DNA of 64,000 bases, from NCBI RefSeq assembly GCF_037975245.1, contig NC_092572.1:18809989-18873988 (forward strand). Reading direction: 5' to 3'. The stretch comes from Apostichopus japonicus (lineage: Eukaryota > Echinodermata > Holothuroidea > Aspidochirotida > Stichopodidae). The translations under genes were made by a program, and so were the position numbers. This document shows positions 62,181-64,000 of the stretch, one piece after another. The notes beneath the pieces were generated by a model. It searched no databases. It was given only the letters and a program-made list of their open reading frames with translations, and was not told the DNA's origin. Positions within the stretch are counted from its first letter, which is position 1; each line of letters starts with the position of its first letter.

Positions 62181-62748
62181 ACGAAAACACATTTCCGCTC
62201 TCGCTGTGTACATGTATCCGCGAGAAATGTTTTGGCGGGCTCGCGAGATCACTCTCAAATAATGTTCCTTGTCTGATGGACGAGCCATGCTGTTGTCTAG
62301 ATCATGTACGTTTGGTCTGGGTGTACGTCACTAGAGACTAACTTTGCAATCTCTCATTTATTGCACTGGTGAGGCTATAATGTGATAACTCTCGAAACTC
62401 GTTTGTGAAAACTAAAAGACATGCCATTTATTGTATGTTTAATACGCGTATATATTCGAATTAATCCGCATGTACATTCGAATGAATCCATGTATATATT
62501 CGAATTAATACGCGGATATATTATGCGGTGTTTATCCCGTATGGCGTGCCATACACGTTTCCATACCGAAAGTGACCACAGTAATTATATGACACGCTTC
62601 CACAGCACGCATATTAGTATCTCATTGGTCTATCGTGTCTCTTTTAAGCTTCATGGTCTAACACCGGTGTAGGTTCATTGATCTAAAACACCGGGCATAT
62701 TTGTGGCTACTACGTAATGCAAGAGTTAAGCAAACTCCAAAGTATATA

Positions 62749-64000
62749 TGTACATAAAAAAAAAAAAAACTAACACAAAAATTTAGTGAAATTATATCAC
62801 ACAGTCTCATTACTGACCATTATTCACAGAAGCATATAGCCAGAGCGAGTACATGGGCGACGTTTCATCTCCGCATAGAAATTGTCAGGAACGGCAACAT
62901 GCAATAAATGGCAAAAGCAAACTAAACAGCTATGATATATAAGATAATCGATAGGTTACTTGTTATTATAGCACGACGTCATCTCTTTCTCGTACTGGGG
63001 TTTCCTCATTAGCCGTATAATACGAATTGACAAGAGATAACTCCAAAGAAGTAAACTTTGATTCAGTAAATGATACACTTCTGATTAAAGCTCCGTCTGG
63101 ATTGTCGTCTTTAATAAAAAATAAAAAAAAAACACTGAGAAATGAGATATATGGATTTACCTACCTCTTATGTGTTTTTAAATGTTTTATATCGTTCAAA
63201 CATTCATAGTTTTAACCACTACGATCATGAGAAAACGGGACTCCTTCCTTCCCCTAACTTTTCTTGCAAAATGGCGTACATTTTATAAGTCATATTTACA
63301 ACTGCAGTTAAAAGAATGCAAATGATAGCACCATTTTGCATCTTAGCTCTTTTTGCCGAAACACAATTTTCTCAAAGGGTGAACCTCCCCAAGTCCTCCT
63401 AATTGGAGTCCGCTTCAAAGACCACACACTGGCGCCATTGTTTTATAACCCTAGATTTGCCCCGATACATGTTTTCTAAAGTGTAGTTTATAAGCTTGGA
63501 GTTGTCAACTTTACACCAAATAACTCGGTCCTACAATTCAAACTAAGTTAACGTGACTGTAAAGTGTTGCATTATATTTCATTCTCTTCGTTAAGACTGT
63601 GTACTGACTTCCTGCCAAGCACGAAAACGATGTCATATTCATAGCATATATACAAGTGCATACAACTAACGCATTTATGTTTCGTAAATGTGATAGCTAT
63701 TATGCAACTTTCAAAGTTCCCTAAAGGATCAGTCAAGGCAGACTTTAAGGCAGACATTAAGTGAATCCACGAATTTCACGACATTCAGATTCTTACAAAA
63801 AAACAAATCCCTGGTAAGTCCATTTGTGTTCTTGTAACCTTCATGCATGCACATAGCACATAAAATTAAACCTAGAGGTAACGACAAACCACGGGATGTA
63901 CTTTTGCTTACAGGGAGATGACACCGCGACTTCGTTCTTGATAAAAGTGACTGGTACGCTATAGTTACTTAAAGCACACATCTGAAAAGGGCAAAGACAT
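62749..64000. other. Right-end sequence, no recognised feature
   Basis: AT-rich DNA with A runs at 62757 and 63118. The small open frames here have no protein character and I see no RNA gene. Confidence 0.4.

Larger units (their letters stand above)
60625..62738. mobile_element. 2.1-kb inverted-repeat element with internal short repeats
   Basis: The left end 60625-60729 (GGAGTTTGCTTTACCC, ATTACGTAATAGCCACAAAT, GGTGTTATACCATG) is repeated inverted at 62641-62738 with about 80 percent agreement. A second inverted pair lies inside (about 61925-61985 and 62495-62560, sharing GGGATAAACACCGCATAATA). No coding frame of note was found, so it is a non-autonomous fold-back element. Target duplication not identified. 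Confidence 0.75.

Overview
The window is a piece of an intron-rich animal nuclear genome, AT-rich and heavily loaded with transposable elements. Every gene has GT-AG introns and the proteins are clear animal orthologues. The repeat content (Penelope-like elements, many hAT-like and piggyBac-like miniature elements, tRNA-derived SINEs, a cellular-type integrase-core gene) suggests a marine invertebrate. An invertebrate deuterostome such as an echinoderm or hemichordate is my best guess, but the sequence does not prove it.

Gene-dense half (about 2.3-38 kb). The window opens inside the 3' end of TBC1D23 (+ strand; last two coding exons, 2354-4512), a trans-Golgi adaptor for endosome-derived vesicles. 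After about 5 kb of repeats and a 5 kb fold-back repeat cluster (9.3-14.4 kb) comes a complete seven-exon BUD13 (+, 15249-22304), a RES-complex splicing factor. It faces UBA52 (-, CDS 25668-28207), the ubiquitin-eL40 fusion, across a convergent 3.4 kb intergenic stretch. UBA52 is head to head with GPN1 (+, 29092-37902, 11 exons), the GPN-loop GTPase that helps bring RNA polymerase II into the nucleus. A pyrimidine-tract start for UBA52 lies only about 100 bp from the GPN1 start codon, so the two probably share one bidirectional promoter.

Repeat-dominated half (38-64 kb). No conserved housekeeping gene was found here. Present are a retrotransposon 3' end, SINEs, a broken integrase-core gene (first exon at 44035, C-terminal exon at 47077-47631, separated by a nested transposon), an 867 bp ATCC array, several families of short inverted-repeat elements inserted into one another, and a predicted small secreted cysteine-containing peptide gene on the minus strand (60.2-55.75 kb). 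A 2.1 kb inverted-repeat element with two kinds of internal short repeats lies near the right end (60.6-62.7 kb).

Most interesting points: a Penelope-like retroelement copy inserted exactly at the GPN1 intron 2/exon 3 boundary, whose 13 bp target duplication copied the splice acceptor; an in-frame TAG next to the donor of the small secreted gene, after which the frame stays open; paralogous empty sites that date nested insertions; and hammerhead-core-like hairpins in the Penelope-like tails. All assignments come from reading the sequence and from family knowledge; no searches were run.
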